A DNA stretch of 64,000 nt from Novosphingobium sp. 9U (GCF_902506425.1 NZ_LR732537.1:1-64000), one strand, 5' to 3'; positions 1-13,414 are shown, counted from the first letter of the stretch. Numbers and translations are program-made. The notes: a model not told the origin generated them from the sequence alone.

Positions 1-66
1 CCCCTCCACCATCCGCTGCGCGGACGGTCCCCCTCCCCCAGTGGGGGAGGAGCCTATCCGGCAGCG
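1..66. repeat. Palindromic repeat fragment downstream of ahpC
   Basis: The window opens inside a C/G-rich palindromic element. Positions 32-40 and 42-50 form a near-perfect hairpin (CCTCCCCCA / TGGGGGAGG). It resembles the ends of the larger CTCCCC/GGGGAG elements at 3880-4018 and 15678-15803. Lying just past the ahpC stop on the minus strand, it could act as a terminator, but no T-run follows it. Confidence 0.5.
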
Positions 67-633
67 TTAGATCTTGCCGACGAGGTCGAGCGAAGGGGCG
101 AGGGTTTCGCTGCCTTCTTCCCACTTGGCCGGGCAGACCTGGCCGGGGTGCTCGCGCCAGTACTTGGCGGCCTTGATCTTGCGGACGAGTTCGGTGGCAT
201 TGCGGCCCACGCCCTCGGGGGTGATTTCTACCAGCTGGATCACACCGTCCGGATCGACCACGAAGGTCGCACGGTCGGCCAGGCCAGCGCCTTCGCGCAG
301 CACGCCGAAGTTGTTGGTCAGCGCGTGGTTCTGGTCGCCCAGGAACGCGTACTTGAGCTTGCCGATCGTCTCGGACGTGTCGTGCCAGGCCTTGTGGCTG
401 AAGTGCGTGTCGGTCGAGACGCCGTACACTTCCACGCCGAGGCCCTGCAGGGTCTCATACTGCTCGCCGAGGTCTTCGAGCTCGGTAGGGCAGACGAAGG
501 TGAAGTCAGCGGGGTAGAAGAAGAACACGGCCCACTTGCCTTCGATGTCCTTCTCGGTGACGTCGAAGAAGTCCTTGCCGGCCTGGAACGCGGTGTTCTT
601 GAACGGCTTGATGGTGCTGCCGACGATACCCAT
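67..633 (-). CDS. ahpC: Alkyl hydroperoxide reductase subunit C (2-Cys peroxiredoxin)
   Basis: A 188-residue typical 2-Cys peroxiredoxin, the usual AhpC length (about 187). The peroxidatic cysteine is C48 in FTFVCPTEL and the resolving cysteine is C167 in GQVCPAKW. The family reduces H2O2 and alkyl hydroperoxides in the cytoplasm, normally re-reduced by AhpF; no ahpF lies in this window. The open frame extends further upstream, but the start MGIVGSTIKPF is chosen because it matches the family N-terminus and has AGGAGA about 7 nt before it. The gene stands alone, divergent from the TonB-receptor gene. Confidence 0.95.
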   Translation of the reverse strand: MGIVGSTIKPFKNTAFQAGKDFFDVTEKDIEGKWAVFFFYPADFTFVCPTELEDLGEQYETLQGLGVEVYGVSTDTHFSHKAWHDTSETIGKLKYAFLGDQNHALTNNFGVLREGAGLADRATFVVDPDGVIQLVEITPEGVGRNATELVRKIKAAKYWREHPGQVCPAKWEEGSETLAPSLDLVGKI

Positions 634-1002
634 GGAACATATTCTCCTGCTTGGTTGGACTGTCCGAGGCAGGAGATAGGATGCCGATGTGATGGTTGGT
701 AGCCGGAAGGTTCGATTGGCTTGATCGGTCTGGGCGATCACCGGGCGGTGGGGTGAGTGGCTGGGGCGATCAGTTGAGAAGGCGCGGGATCTCCGGCCAG
801 CAGCTGAGCGTATCCGGTGCTGGTACGCTGCCCGACCCCAGCGCACAGCCGATATCAACAGGCCTGTTCATTACCGATTGGACACTTGTTGATCTCGGCA
901 CACCTGTCCCGTAAAGAGACAGGTCAGGGGCAAGTGCATGAATGGCCGCAGAATGCCGTGCCTTCCCCGCAAGCCCGCACGGGCACGATGGTGGAGGAAG
1001 GC
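634..1002. other. Intergenic region between ahpC and the TonB-receptor gene
   Basis: A 369-bp divergent spacer with no convincing gene. It must hold the promoters of both flanking genes, but I could not assign a clear -35/-10 pair. A 7-bp stem at 902-908/918-924 (ACCTGTC/GACAGGT) lies in the probable receptor leader. No OxyR-type site could be recognised by eye. Confidence 0.4.
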
Positions 1003-3528
1003 ATGAGGATCCAAGGCAAATTGCTGTGCGCGTGCGCGCCGTTCGCGCTGCTGGCAGGCGCCGCGCCCGCGATGGCCCAGGACGCTCCGGGCGCTGCGCC
1101 CGCGCCGGCTCGCCCCCAGGCGCAAAACGAAAGTGCGATCGACGAAGGCGCGATCATCGTCACTGCCCGGCGCCGGGCCGAGACCGCGCAGGAAGCGCCG
1201 GTGGCGATCTCGGTGCTGTCGAGCGCCATGCTCGATCGCTATGCGGTCAAGAGCATCAACAACATCGCCTCGCTCACTCCCGGCCTGATCACCGGCGAAA
1301 GCTCGGGCTCGATCGGCGGCTCGATCTCCTTGCGCGGCGTCGGCTCGGGCGAGAGCCAGCCGTTCATCGACCAGGTCGTCTCGATCAACGTCGACGGTGT
1401 CCAGATCAGCACCGCGCAACTGCTGCGCGCGGCGCAGCTCGACCTGCGGCAGATTGAGGTGCTGCGCGGGCCGCAGGCGCTGTTCTTCGGCAAGAATTCA
1501 CCGGGCGGCGTCATCTCGCTGACCAGTGAGGACCCGGGCGACCGGCTCGAGGTGATCGCCCGCGCCGGCTACGAATTCAAGGCCAACGAGAAATATGGCG
1601 AGCTGATCGTCTCCACCCCGCTGACCGACACGCTGGGCCTGCGCCTCGCGGGCCGCTACTCGGACATGGATGGCTACATCAAAATCGCGCAGCTGCCCGC
1701 CAGCGCCTATCCTGCCGGCGTCGATCCCTATGACCTGAAGGCGTTCCCCAAGCAGAAGGAGACGTTCCTCCGCGGTACCCTGGCGTTCGATCCGTCGGAT
1801 CGCTTCTCCTTCAAGCTCAAGGGCACGTACACCCGCACGCACATCGTCGGCGGCGCGTCCTATTTCACCGACGTCACCTATTGCCCCTACGGCGTGCCGC
1901 AGGAGACGTTCCAGAGCCCCGACAACTGCCGTAATGATGGCACCATCGTCACCTCGCTGCTGCCCGCCGCCTACCCCGGCATCAGCCAGTTTAACCTCAA
2001 GGACCGCCACGGGGCGCGCTACAACAAGCAGGCGCTGATCGCCGGCACGGCCGAGTACAAGCTGACCGACGACCTGACGCTGACTTCGGTGACCGGATAT
2101 TACTGGATCCGCGAGAGTCTGATGTCGAACGGCTCTTACCAGATCACCCCGAACTACGGTTTTTCGGTGAAGTTCAACTCCAAGCAGTTCACCGAGGAGC
2201 TGCGTTTGGCCTCCAGCTTCGACAGCCCACTGAACTTCCTGGTCGGCGGCTTCTACGAGAACCGCAAGCTGTTCACCGGCACCCAGCTGGGCGTGCCCAA
2301 CCTGTTGCTGAATCTCTACGACATCGAGACCACGCACCAGAAGCAGATCAGCTACTCGGGCTTCGGTCAGGCGCTGTTCGACGTGACCCCGCAGCTTCAG
2401 GTCACCGCGGGCGGGCGCTACACGCACGAGATCAAGAAGCTGCTCGACTACAGCGCATACAACCCGGCGAGCGGCTACCCGAACAACCCCGTCGACGTGA
2501 CGCAGCTGCCCACTTACCCCGGCGGGCCCGATCCCAAGCTGACGTTCAACAACTTCTCGCCCGAGGTCACGGTCAAGTACAAGTCAACGCCGGACCTGAT
2601 GCTGTTCGCCTCGTTCAAGAAGGGCTTCAAGTCGGGTGGCTTCGATGCCGGCTACACTGCGGGCGCGATCCTCAGTCCGGCCCGCCAGACGCAAGGGCAG
2701 ACGTTCCGGCCCGAGAAGGTCGACGGGTTCGAGGCGGGCTTGAAGTCCGAACTGCTGGACCGCCAGCTGATCTTCAACCTGACCGGGTATTGGTATGATT
2801 ACAGCGACTTGCAGGTCGCGGTGTTCGACACTCAGATCCACGCCTTCAAGACCGAGAACGCCGCCAAGGCGCGGGTAAAGGGCATCGAACTGCAGACTGC
2901 CTACAACCCGCGCTCGCTGCCCGGGTTCAACCTGCACGCTTCCGCGGCGCTGAACGATGCCAAGTTCCGCGACTACATCGGCGATTGCTATGCCGGGCAG
3001 ACGCGTGATCTTGGCTGCAATCTGATCCCCAACGATGTCGGCAGCGCCTCCTCGCTGGCGTTCAACCCGGCGACCGGCCGACTTGAGCCGCGCTTCACCT
3101 CTCAGGACCTATCGGGCGTCCGGCTGCGCAAGGCGCCCAAGTGGACGGTGAACGCCGGCGGCTACTACGAGTTCGGGATGACCGATGCGCTGATGTTCAG
3201 CCTTTCGGCCGACATGTCCTATTCGGACGGCTACATCGCCAGCACCAACTACAACCCCGACACGTACCAGAAGGCCTTCGCCAAGCTGGACGCGACCGCG
3301 CGCATCTTCTCGAGCGACAAGCGCTGGGAGCTGGCGCTGATCGGGCGCAACCTCACCAACAAGCGCAACCTGATCAACGCCAACGACCGCAACGGCACCG
3401 GCGGTGGCAAGGGCGGGTTCGTGCAGTGCTCCACGCTGAGCCAGACGCAATGCGATCGCCTGCCCGACATCACCGGCACACCGACGCAGCCGCGCACGGT
3501 GACGCTGCAGGCGACGTTCCACTATTGA
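1003..3528 (+). CDS. TonB-dependent outer-membrane receptor
   Basis: An 841-residue outer-membrane transporter. Residues 1-26 are a Sec signal peptide ending AMAQ. A TonB-box-like EGAIIVTARRR follows, then the plug domain (SLRGVGSG; VLRGPQALFFGKNSPGG). The rest is a 22-strand-type beta-barrel ending in ATFHY with the terminal aromatic typical of BAM substrates. The family imports siderophores, cobalamin, sugars or aromatic ligands using TonB/ExbBD energy; the substrate cannot be told here. The start is set by GGAGGAAG 4-11 nt upstream; an in-frame ATG at 988 is less well placed. No regulator or inner-membrane transporter gene is adjacent. Confidence 0.92.
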   Translation: MRIQGKLLCACAPFALLAGAAPAMAQDAPGAAPAPARPQAQNESAIDEGAIIVTARRRAETAQEAPVAISVLSSAMLDRYAVKSINNIASLTPGLITGESSGSIGGSISLRGVGSGESQPFIDQVVSINVDGVQISTAQLLRAAQLDLRQIEVLRGPQALFFGKNSPGGVISLTSEDPGDRLEVIARAGYEFKANEKYGELIVSTPLTDTLGLRLAGRYSDMDGYIKIAQLPASAYPAGVDPYDLKAFPKQKETFLRGTLAFDPSDRFSFKLKGTYTRTHIVGGASYFTDVTYCPYGVPQETFQSPDNCRNDGTIVTSLLPAAYPGISQFNLKDRHGARYNKQALIAGTAEYKLTDDLTLTSVTGYYWIRESLMSNGSYQITPNYGFSVKFNSKQFTEELRLASSFDSPLNFLVGGFYENRKLFTGTQLGVPNLLLNLYDIETTHQKQISYSGFGQALFDVTPQLQVTAGGRYTHEIKKLLDYSAYNPASGYPNNPVDVTQLPTYPGGPDPKLTFNNFSPEVTVKYKSTPDLMLFASFKKGFKSGGFDAGYTAGAILSPARQTQGQTFRPEKVDGFEAGLKSELLDRQLIFNLTGYWYDYSDLQVAVFDTQIHAFKTENAAKARVKGIELQTAYNPRSLPGFNLHASAALNDAKFRDYIGDCYAGQTRDLGCNLIPNDVGSASSLAFNPATGRLEPRFTSQDLSGVRLRKAPKWTVNAGGYYEFGMTDALMFSLSADMSYSDGYIASTNYNPDTYQKAFAKLDATARIFSSDKRWELALIGRNLTNKRNLINANDRNGTGGGKGGFVQCSTLSQTQCDRLPDITGTPTQPRTVTLQATFHY

Positions 3529-3879
3529 CAAGCTGAACCATATGGGTTAAATGCCGCAGCAGGTCGGATGCAGACGAGCGGCTTCAGGCCTGTCGCTCTT
3601 GCCCGCACCCACCGCGGCGGGCGCTAAGACGGGCGTCTGCAACCATGCGAAGCCTTGCTCTCGTTCACGCGAGAGGCCGGCGACTGCTCGCGAGCCCGTC
3701 TCGCCGGTGCTTCGTATATCAGGGCCGAGCCGGCGGCGCTTACGCCTTCCCACGCCGGACGTTCGCAACATTGGAAGTGCGAGCCAACCCTGTCGTGCCA
3801 GGGACAGCGCCGGCCGCAATCGTCCGGGTTTCATTAAGGCGTAATCCCGCGCTCGCCAGCGGGCGATGAGCCACGCCTT
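3529..3879. other. Intergenic region between the TonB-receptor gene and recQ
   Basis: About 350 bp between convergent genes, followed by a palindromic repeat. Short open frames occur on both strands, but none has a recognisable family, a clear Shine-Dalgarno or a coherent third-position GC pattern. I see no gene here. Confidence 0.4.
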
Positions 3880-4018
3880 GATCCTCCCCTTTAAGGGGAG
3901 GTGGCAGACGCGGAGCGGCTGACGGAGGGTGTCACCCTCTCAGTCGTGCACTCCACTGGCGGTGACACCCCTCCGTCACGCACTCCGTGCGCGCCACCTC
4001 CCCTTAGAGGGGAGGATC
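3880..4018. repeat. Palindromic repeat element, family A (copy 1)
   Basis: A 139-bp imperfect inverted repeat. The outer ends are GATCCTCCCC and GGGGAGGATC, and each end is itself a small hairpin (CTCCCCTTTAAGGGGAG; CTCCCCTTAGAGGGGAG). Nested inside is GGTGTCACC paired with GGTGACACC. A second element of the same design is at 15678-15803. Both sit just past a gene end, suggesting a MITE/REP-like element that may also work in termination or mRNA stability. Confidence 0.8.
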
Positions 4019-4071
4019 TCAGCAAGAAGGAACGGCGCCTCCCGGAGAGATCACGTCGCCATGATCAGCCC

Positions 4072-5850
<1,779 letters not shown>

Positions 5851-5963
5851 TGCCGCGGCTTATGGCAGATCGGTGCCGGGCGGGGGAAGGGGCCTTGCCG
5901 GATTAGGTGGAGGTGGGGCCGATCGGGCTGAGCCTGTCGACGCCCGCAGCTAACGAGGCGGCC

Positions 5964-6541
5964 TTAAGCCGACCACAACTCGGGATGCCGCAGCAGCAGC
6001 GCTTGCGCCAGGATCAGCGTCTTGGCATCGGTCAGCTCGCCCGAGAAAACCAAGTCGCGCAAGTGGTCGAGGCCGATCTCGTGCACGGCGATGTTCTCGT
6101 GCTCGTGCGCGTTGCCGCCGCCTTGGCCGACGCGATCCTCGGCGCGATACTCGGCGAGGTAGAGCTGCACCCGCTCGGTCGAGACGGGGATCATCGACCA
6201 CATGTTCGTGATGGGCTCCACCTGCGATAGTCGCAGCCCGCCTTCTTCCATCGCCTCTTCGATCACCCGCGCAGCGGCGTCCAGGCCGTCGAGGCTGCCG
6301 GCGATGACTTCGTATGGGCTGGGCACGCCGTGGAACAGCGCGCCGGGGCGTGGCTGGGTGATCAGCATGGCGACCCGGCGTACGGGATCGTAGGGCAGCA
6401 CTGCGCATGCCATACCGCGGTGGAGCAGCTCGCGGTCGGCGACCTCGCCATCGGGCATTTCGACCAGCAGCCGGAAGAAGGTGTACCAGCCCTGGAACAC
6501 CACCTCGCGGCTGACGATCCTGGCGCTTTGGTTCTCCGACA

Positions 6542-6542
<1 letters not shown>
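5964..6542 (-). CDS. Nudix hydrolase (ADP-ribose/GDP-mannose pyrophosphatase-like)
   Basis: A 192-residue protein with a Nudix box starting GSLDGLD and ending EEAMEEGGL (about residues 81-102). Compared with the consensus GX5EX7REUXEEXGU it is one residue shorter and has Glu for the conserved Arg, but the metal-binding glutamates EE are kept. KEAIEETG-type boxes of NudK/ADPRase relatives are similar. The family cleaves nucleoside diphosphates linked to another moiety; the substrate is unknown. Its ATG overlaps the metH stop by one base (TGATG), so it is the last gene of the methionine operon and translationally coupled. Confidence 0.85.
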
Positions 6543-9157
<2,615 letters not shown>

Positions 9158-9184
9158 GGGAGTTCCGGTCTGGTCAGATGCTGG

Positions 9185-9739
9185 TCAGGCGAGGGGGCGG
9201 GCAAGCACGAGGTCGTCGAAGAGCTTGCCGCCGACGTTGAACTGGCGGGTGGCGATGGGATCGAATCCCTGCTTGCGATAGAACGCGATGGCGCGATGGT
9301 TGTCGGCCTTGACGCCGAGCAGCAGGCGATCTTGGCCAGCCGCACCCGCGACTGCAGCATCCATCAGCGCGCTGCCGAGGCCGCTGCCGTGAAAGCGCGA
9401 GAGCGAATAGATGCGCTTGAGTTCGATGTCGCCTGGCCGCGCCGCCTCCAGCTCCGGCCTGGCAATCAGCGCATAGCCGATAGGGGCGCCGCCGTCTGCT
9501 TCGCCAATCCAAGCCTGTGCACTCTTGGCGAACAGGGAGTGGTAAGCCTCAGCCGAGTGGTTGGCGGCGCAGTGGCCGAGGATGGCTGTACCCTCGATCG
9601 CTCCGGCAAAAGTCTCCAGGAACGTCGCTGCGCCCACGAGCGCGAGCGCGCTCGCGTCGTCGGGTCCGGCGGGCCGGACGGTCCAGGCAGGCGCTTGGCT
9701 CAAGTCAGGCGGCCATGATGAACGGTTCGAGCCCGGCAA
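9185..9739 (-). CDS. GNAT-family N-acetyltransferase between the two metH halves
   Basis: Up to 184 residues with a GNAT fold. TVRPAGPDDASAL starts the first strand, LKRIYSLSRFHGSGLGSALM is the acetyl-CoA loop (R/Q-x-x-G-x-G/A type) and ADNHRAIAFYRKQGFDPI is the closing motif. The substrate is unknown. The start is uncertain: the longest frame begins with TTG at 9739, overlapping the upstream metH half by 35 bp, and a second in-frame TTG at 9703 falls just past that gene's stop. No in-frame ATG precedes the first strand. The position suggests a co-transcribed passenger or a modifier linked to methionine metabolism. Confidence 0.85.
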   Translation of the reverse strand: MPGSNRSSWPPDLSQAPAWTVRPAGPDDASALALVGAATFLETFAGAIEGTAILGHCAANHSAEAYHSLFAKSAQAWIGEADGGAPIGYALIARPELEAARPGDIELKRIYSLSRFHGSGLGSALMDAAVAGAAGQDRLLLGVKADNHRAIAFYRKQGFDPIATRQFNVGGKLFDDLVLARPLA

Positions 9740-10751
9740 GGCGCGTCACCGGCTCCAGCTGTGGCAGCGGTCGGGCAGGGAGCCCGGCCACGGCCTTGGC
9801 CATCGCCGCGATGTGAGCAGGGGTCGAGCCGCAGCAGCCGCCCAGCACGTTGACCTGACCAGCGATCGCCCACTCGGCAACGAAGCCCGCGGTGGTGTCG
9901 GGCATCTCGTCGTAGGCGCCCAGTTCGTTGGGCAGGCCGGCGTTGGGGTAGATCATGATCAGCGTGTCGGCGGTCTCGGCCAAGGTCTTCACGTGCGGGC
10001 GCAGCTGCGTCGCGCCGAACGAACAATTGAGACCGATGGTCAGCGGCTTGGCATGGCGCACTGCGTGCCAGAAAGCCTCGACGGTATGGCCCGACAGGTT
10101 GCGGCCGGACAAGTCGGTCAGCGTCATCGAGAGCATGATCGGAACTTCGCGGCCGAGTTCCTGCTCCAGCTTGCGCACGGCCATGATCCCGGCCTTGGCG
10201 TTGAGCGTGTCGAACACCGTCTCGATGAGGATGAAGTCGGCGCCGCCTTCGACCAGGGCGCGGGCCTGCTCCAGGTAGACGTCGACCAGCGTGTCCCAGT
10301 CGATCTCGCGATAGCCGGGATCGTTGACGTCGGGGCTGAGCGAGAGCGTCTTGTTCGTCGGCCCGATCGCGCCCGCGACGAACCGAGGCCTGCCATCCTT
10401 GGCGGCATACTCGTCGGCCAGGCGGCGGGCGAGCTTGGCGCTCTCGACGTTGATCTCTCGAACCAGGTGCTCGGCGCCGTAGTCGGCCTGGCTGATGCGG
10501 TTGGCGGAAAAGGTGTTGGTCTCGGCGATGTCGGCGCCGGCTTCGAAGTAGGCGCGGTGGATCGATTCCGGCACCTCGGGCTTGGTCAGCGCCAGAATGT
10601 CGTTGTTGCCCTTCTGGTCGTGGCTGAGGCCCAGCGTGCCGGCATAGTCCTCTTCGGCGAGCTTCCAGTTCTGGATCTCGGTGCCGAACGCGCCGTCGGT
10701 GATGAGGATGCGCTTGGCTGCCTCGGCCAGGAATTGTTCGCGGGGCGTCAT
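9705..10751 (-). CDS. metH: Homocysteine S-methyltransferase module of methionine synthase
   Basis: A 348-residue homocysteine-binding barrel equal to the N-terminal domain of full-length MetH. The three zinc-ligand cysteines are visible: C243 in LNCSFGATQ and C306-C307 in GGCCGS. It lacks any folate or B12 domain, which are encoded at 6542-9157. The start MTPREQF is preferred over longer in-frame starts because it lies one base past the metF stop and has AAGGAAG upstream. The family acts in the cytoplasm, activating homocysteine thiolate for methyl transfer from cobalamin. Confidence 0.93.
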   Translation of the reverse strand: MTPREQFLAEAAKRILITDGAFGTEIQNWKLAEEDYAGTLGLSHDQKGNNDILALTKPEVPESIHRAYFEAGADIAETNTFSANRISQADYGAEHLVREINVESAKLARRLADEYAAKDGRPRFVAGAIGPTNKTLSLSPDVNDPGYREIDWDTLVDVYLEQARALVEGGADFILIETVFDTLNAKAGIMAVRKLEQELGREVPIMLSMTLTDLSGRNLSGHTVEAFWHAVRHAKPLTIGLNCSFGATQLRPHVKTLAETADTLIMIYPNAGLPNELGAYDEMPDTTAGFVAEWAIAGQVNVLGGCCGSTPAHIAAMAKAVAGLPARPLPQLEPVTRLAGLEPFIMAA

Positions 10752-10752
10752 G

Positions 10753-11685
10753 TCAGGCTTCCTTGGGCCGCACGCCGAGCAATTGGCAGACCGCATAAGC
10801 CTGCTCCGCCCGGTTGAGCGTGTAGAAATGAAAGTCGCGCACGCCGCCTTCGTAGAGGCGCCGGCAGATGTCGGCTGCGGCCACCGCCGCCACCAGCGCG
10901 CGCGGGCCGGGGCGATCGTCGAGGCCTTCGAACATCGTCTCGAGCCACTCGGGGATTTCGGTGTTGCCCGACATGCGGCGGATCGCGGCGAAGTTGGTCA
11001 CCGGCATGATGCCGGGCAGGATTGGCGCCTCGATCCCGGCGGCCAGCACCTTGTCGAGGAATCGGAAATACGCGTCGGTCGAATAGAAGAACTGCGTGAT
11101 CGCCCGCGTGGCCCCGGCATCGAGCTTGCGCTTGAGGTTATCCAGATCGTGCTGGTCGCTCAGCGCTTCGGGGTGGACTTCGGGGTAGGCGGCGACCGAA
11201 ACCTCGAAGTCATGCTGCGCCTTCAGTCCCGCAACCAACTCGGCGGCGCTGGCATAGCCCTCTGGATGGGCGACGAACTTGCCGCCGTCCGCCGGCGGCG
11301 GATCGCCGCGCAAGGCGACGATGTGGCGCACGCCGGCCTGCCAATATTGCTCCGCAATCTCGGCGATCTCGGCCTTGCTGGCGGCGACGCAGGTGAGGTG
11401 GGCAGCGGGCTTCAGACTGGTTTCGCGCACGATCCGCGCCACCGTGGCATGGGTACGCTCGCGCGTGGAGCCGCCCGCGCCGTAGGTCACGGAAACGAAG
11501 CTGGGCGAGAGCGGCGCCAGTTCGCTGATCGCATCCCAAAGCTGCGCGTCCATCTTCTCGGTCTTGGGCGGGAAGAACTCGAACGACACGGCGATGTCGC
11601 CCGGCAACCGCGCGAAGGGCGAGACGCCGGCTGCAGGGCTGGAGGCAGGCGCGCTGCGCTGCACTTCGATCACGTCGCTCATCAT
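10753..11685 (-). CDS. metF: 5,10-methylenetetrahydrofolate reductase
   Basis: A 310-residue FAD-dependent reductase that makes 5-methyl-THF for MetH. The family signature VSFEFFPPKTEKM is near residues 33-45 and VTYGAGGSTRERT near 66-78, followed by the barrel motifs HLTCV and IVALRGD. Its ATG overlaps the stop of the upstream regulator gene (ATGA), so the regulator, metF and metH should be made from one transcript and translationally coupled. A second in-frame ATG directly follows the first. The probable control site is the palindrome at 12685-12708. Confidence 0.95.
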   Translation of the reverse strand: MMSDVIEVQRSAPASSPAAGVSPFARLPGDIAVSFEFFPPKTEKMDAQLWDAISELAPLSPSFVSVTYGAGGSTRERTHATVARIVRETSLKPAAHLTCVAASKAEIAEIAEQYWQAGVRHIVALRGDPPPADGGKFVAHPEGYASAAELVAGLKAQHDFEVSVAAYPEVHPEALSDQHDLDNLKRKLDAGATRAITQFFYSTDAYFRFLDKVLAAGIEAPILPGIMPVTNFAAIRRMSGNTEIPEWLETMFEGLDDRPGPRALVAAVAAADICRRLYEGGVRDFHFYTLNRAEQAYAVCQLLGVRPKEA

Positions 11686-12677
11686 CCCTCTTCCCGTTCC
11701 AGCAGGCGTGCGTCCGCGCCGTGCGCCGCCGCGGTCTTGCGCGCCGTCCAGATCTTCACCGTCAGCGACTGTCCCGGAAGCGCGCGGACAGCCTCCCCGG
11801 CAAAGCCGGCGTCGGCGAAGAAGCCCATCATCTGCTCATCGGTGAAACCCAGGCGCGCGTGGGCGTGTCGTTCGCGCAAATCCTCGCGATCGTGCGCGGC
11901 GAAGTCGACCACGGCCAGCTGACCTCCCGGCCGCGCGACCCGCGCCGCTTCGGCCAGGACCTGCTCGGGCTCCTGCGCATAGTGCAGGACCTGGTGGAAC
12001 AGCACAGTGTCGAACTGGCCGGCAGCGAAGGGCAGGGCGGTGAAGTCGCCCTGCACGAGGTCGACCGTGCCTGACGGCAGCTTGTCGAGCCGCGCACGGG
12101 CGGCACGCAGCATCTCGGGGCTCTTGTCCAGCGCGGCGACCCGCTCGGCGCGCGGTGCAAACAGTTCGGCCATGCGCCCGGTGCCGGTGCCGACATCGAG
12201 CAGCGCGCCGAGCGAGGCCTCCCCCAGCATCGCCGCCAGCGCCTGCTCGACGGGCAGGTCGGGGCTGTGCAGCAAGCGCAGCGTGTCCCAGTCACCGGCG
12301 TGGCGTGCGAAGTAGGCTTCGGCGCTGGCTTGGCGGCTCGCACGGATAGCCGCGAGGTGGCGACGATCCTCAGCGCAGCGCGCGGCGAACGCCGCATCGT
12401 CGCTCTCGGACACCGCGAGCAGGCGTGCGGTTGCAGCTCCCAGGGGCGGGGCGCTGCCTTCGCCGATTGCGGCGCGCAGGAACACCCAGCTGCCTTCTTT
12501 GCGCCGCTCAGCGAGAGATGCATCGCACAGGATGCGCACATGGCGCGAGACACGCGGCTGGCTCTGGCCCAGCACTTGCGCCAGTTCCCCGACCGCCAGC
12601 TCCATATGCGCGAGCAGGCGCATGATGCGCAGACGCGTCGGATCGGCCAGGGCCTTGAGGAGCGGTTCCAGTCGCAT
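11682..12677 (-). CDS. ArsR-family regulator fused to a SAM-dependent methyltransferase (SahR-like)
   Basis: A 331-residue fusion. Residues 1-70 are an ArsR winged helix (ADPTRLRIMRLL; QSQPRVSRHVRIL recognition helix; wing EGSWVFLR). Residues about 110-315 are a class I methyltransferase with motif I DVGTGTGRMAE at 161-171. It heads the metF/metH operon. ArsR-type regulators of methionine genes that sense S-adenosylhomocysteine (SahR) are known in Proteobacteria, and the methyltransferase-like domain could be the SAH/SAM sensor; this assignment is inference. The start MRLEPLL is chosen because upstream in-frame codons would read through the operator. No Shine-Dalgarno is visible. Confidence 0.88.
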   Translation of the reverse strand: MRLEPLLKALADPTRLRIMRLLAHMELAVGELAQVLGQSQPRVSRHVRILCDASLAERRKEGSWVFLRAAIGEGSAPPLGAATARLLAVSESDDAAFAARCAEDRRHLAAIRASRQASAEAYFARHAGDWDTLRLLHSPDLPVEQALAAMLGEASLGALLDVGTGTGRMAELFAPRAERVAALDKSPEMLRAARARLDKLPSGTVDLVQGDFTALPFAAGQFDTVLFHQVLHYAQEPEQVLAEAARVARPGGQLAVVDFAAHDREDLRERHAHARLGFTDEQMMGFFADAGFAGEAVRALPGQSLTVKIWTARKTAAAHGADARLLEREEG

Positions 12678-12684
12678 TGCGAAC

Positions 12685-12708
12685 GCATATAAAGATATCT
12701 TTATATGC
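12685..12708. promoter_or_regulatory. Perfect 24-bp palindrome, probable SahR-type operator
   Basis: A perfect dyad with core AAAGATATCTTT and flanks GCATAT/ATATGC, ending 7 bp before the start codon of the ArsR-methyltransferase gene. It is AT-rich in a GC-rich setting. Such ATAAAGATATCTTTAT-like dyads are typical ArsR-dimer sites upstream of methionine-cycle genes. Binding here would overlap the transcription or translation start and repress the whole operon autogenously. Confidence 0.8.
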
Positions 12709-12867
12709 CGGCAAGGGCGCTGCTGAGGCATGGTGTGGCGCGGGAGCAACTCGCCCTAAGGTGCGGATACTTCCCGTTTGCGTTGCACCATGCAGTCGTC
12801 TACACAGTGCGCCGCAGGCTTGCCTGCAAGCGTTGGCGCCTGCGCCAAACAATGCAAGGGGATTCGC

Positions 12868-13080
12868 ATGAAGAAGATCGCTTACGCCGCATTCGCGTCG
12901 GCTGCTGCTCTGGCTCTCGCCGCTTGCGGCAGCTCGGAAACGCCGACTGAAGCCACCGCCACCGACAGCGTCGAGACCATGCCCGAGGAAACTCTGGCTG
13001 CCGACCCGATGGCGACCGACGAAGCTGCCACCGCCGAAGAAGGCGCGGCGACCAGCGCTGCTTCCGACGCGGCGATGTAA
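12868..13080 (+). CDS. Small acidic lipoprotein
   Basis: A 70-residue secreted lipoprotein. A lysine-rich start (MKK), a hydrophobic segment and lipobox LAAC place the lipidated cysteine at C20. The mature part is about 50 residues, rich in Ala, Thr, Glu and Asp, with no cysteine and no known domain. AAGGGG 9-14 nt before the ATG sets the start, and a hairpin with a T-run lies about 95 bp past the stop. Function is unknown. A similar small lipoprotein is encoded at 60112-60399. Confidence 0.75.
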   Translation: MKKIAYAAFASAAALALAACGSSETPTEATATDSVETMPEETLAADPMATDEAATAEEGAATSAASDAAM

Positions 13081-13175
13081 TCCGGCCGGGGGCCGTTGCG
13101 CGCTCGTCGCGCGGCCGGCCCCCGATCGTTTCTCCGGCCTCGTAGAGGTGCGGACTGCTGCATGATGCAGCGTGA

Positions 13176-13206
13176 GGCCCTTCCGGTGTTCCGGTGGGGT
13201 TTTTTG
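13176..13206 (+). terminator. Rho-independent terminator after the small lipoprotein gene
   Basis: CCCTTCCGG, loop TGTT, CCGGTGGGG, then TTTTTT. The stem has one mismatch and one wobble. The first strong candidate after the stop at 13080, it would also insulate katE from read-through. A GC-rich dyad at about 13086-13124 precedes it without a T-run. Confidence 0.75.
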
Positions 13207-13231
13207 TTGTGCTTTGTTCGGATGTTCGCTG

Positions 13232-13343
13232 CGGGCTTCGGCAAGCGCAGCGTGGGCGCGCGAGAGTGAGGGTGCTAGCGGACAGGTCTTGCTTGGCGTG
13301 CATATCGCATCACCGCCTACGCTGAGCTTGTCATAGCCCGCCC
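13232..13343. repeat. Palindromic repeat element, family C (copy 1)
   Basis: The ends are GCGGGCTTCGGCAAGC and GCTGAGCTTGTCATAGCCCGC, inverted copies of a 'gggcttcgacaagctcagc' unit. Related elements lie at 40781-40895 and 54990-55168, each in an intergenic space, suggesting a mobile REP/MITE-like family. Confidence 0.65.
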
Positions 13344-13414
13344 GCAACGATGCATCGGGCCACTCCGCTTAACTTAGATCAGCATCCAAGTGCCTGTATT
13401 TTAACCGTCATCCG

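Noticed and set aside
3551..3844. Overlapping short frames in the gap after the TonB-receptor gene
   Set aside because: No Shine-Dalgarno, no family and open on both strands; typical of GC-rich spacer.
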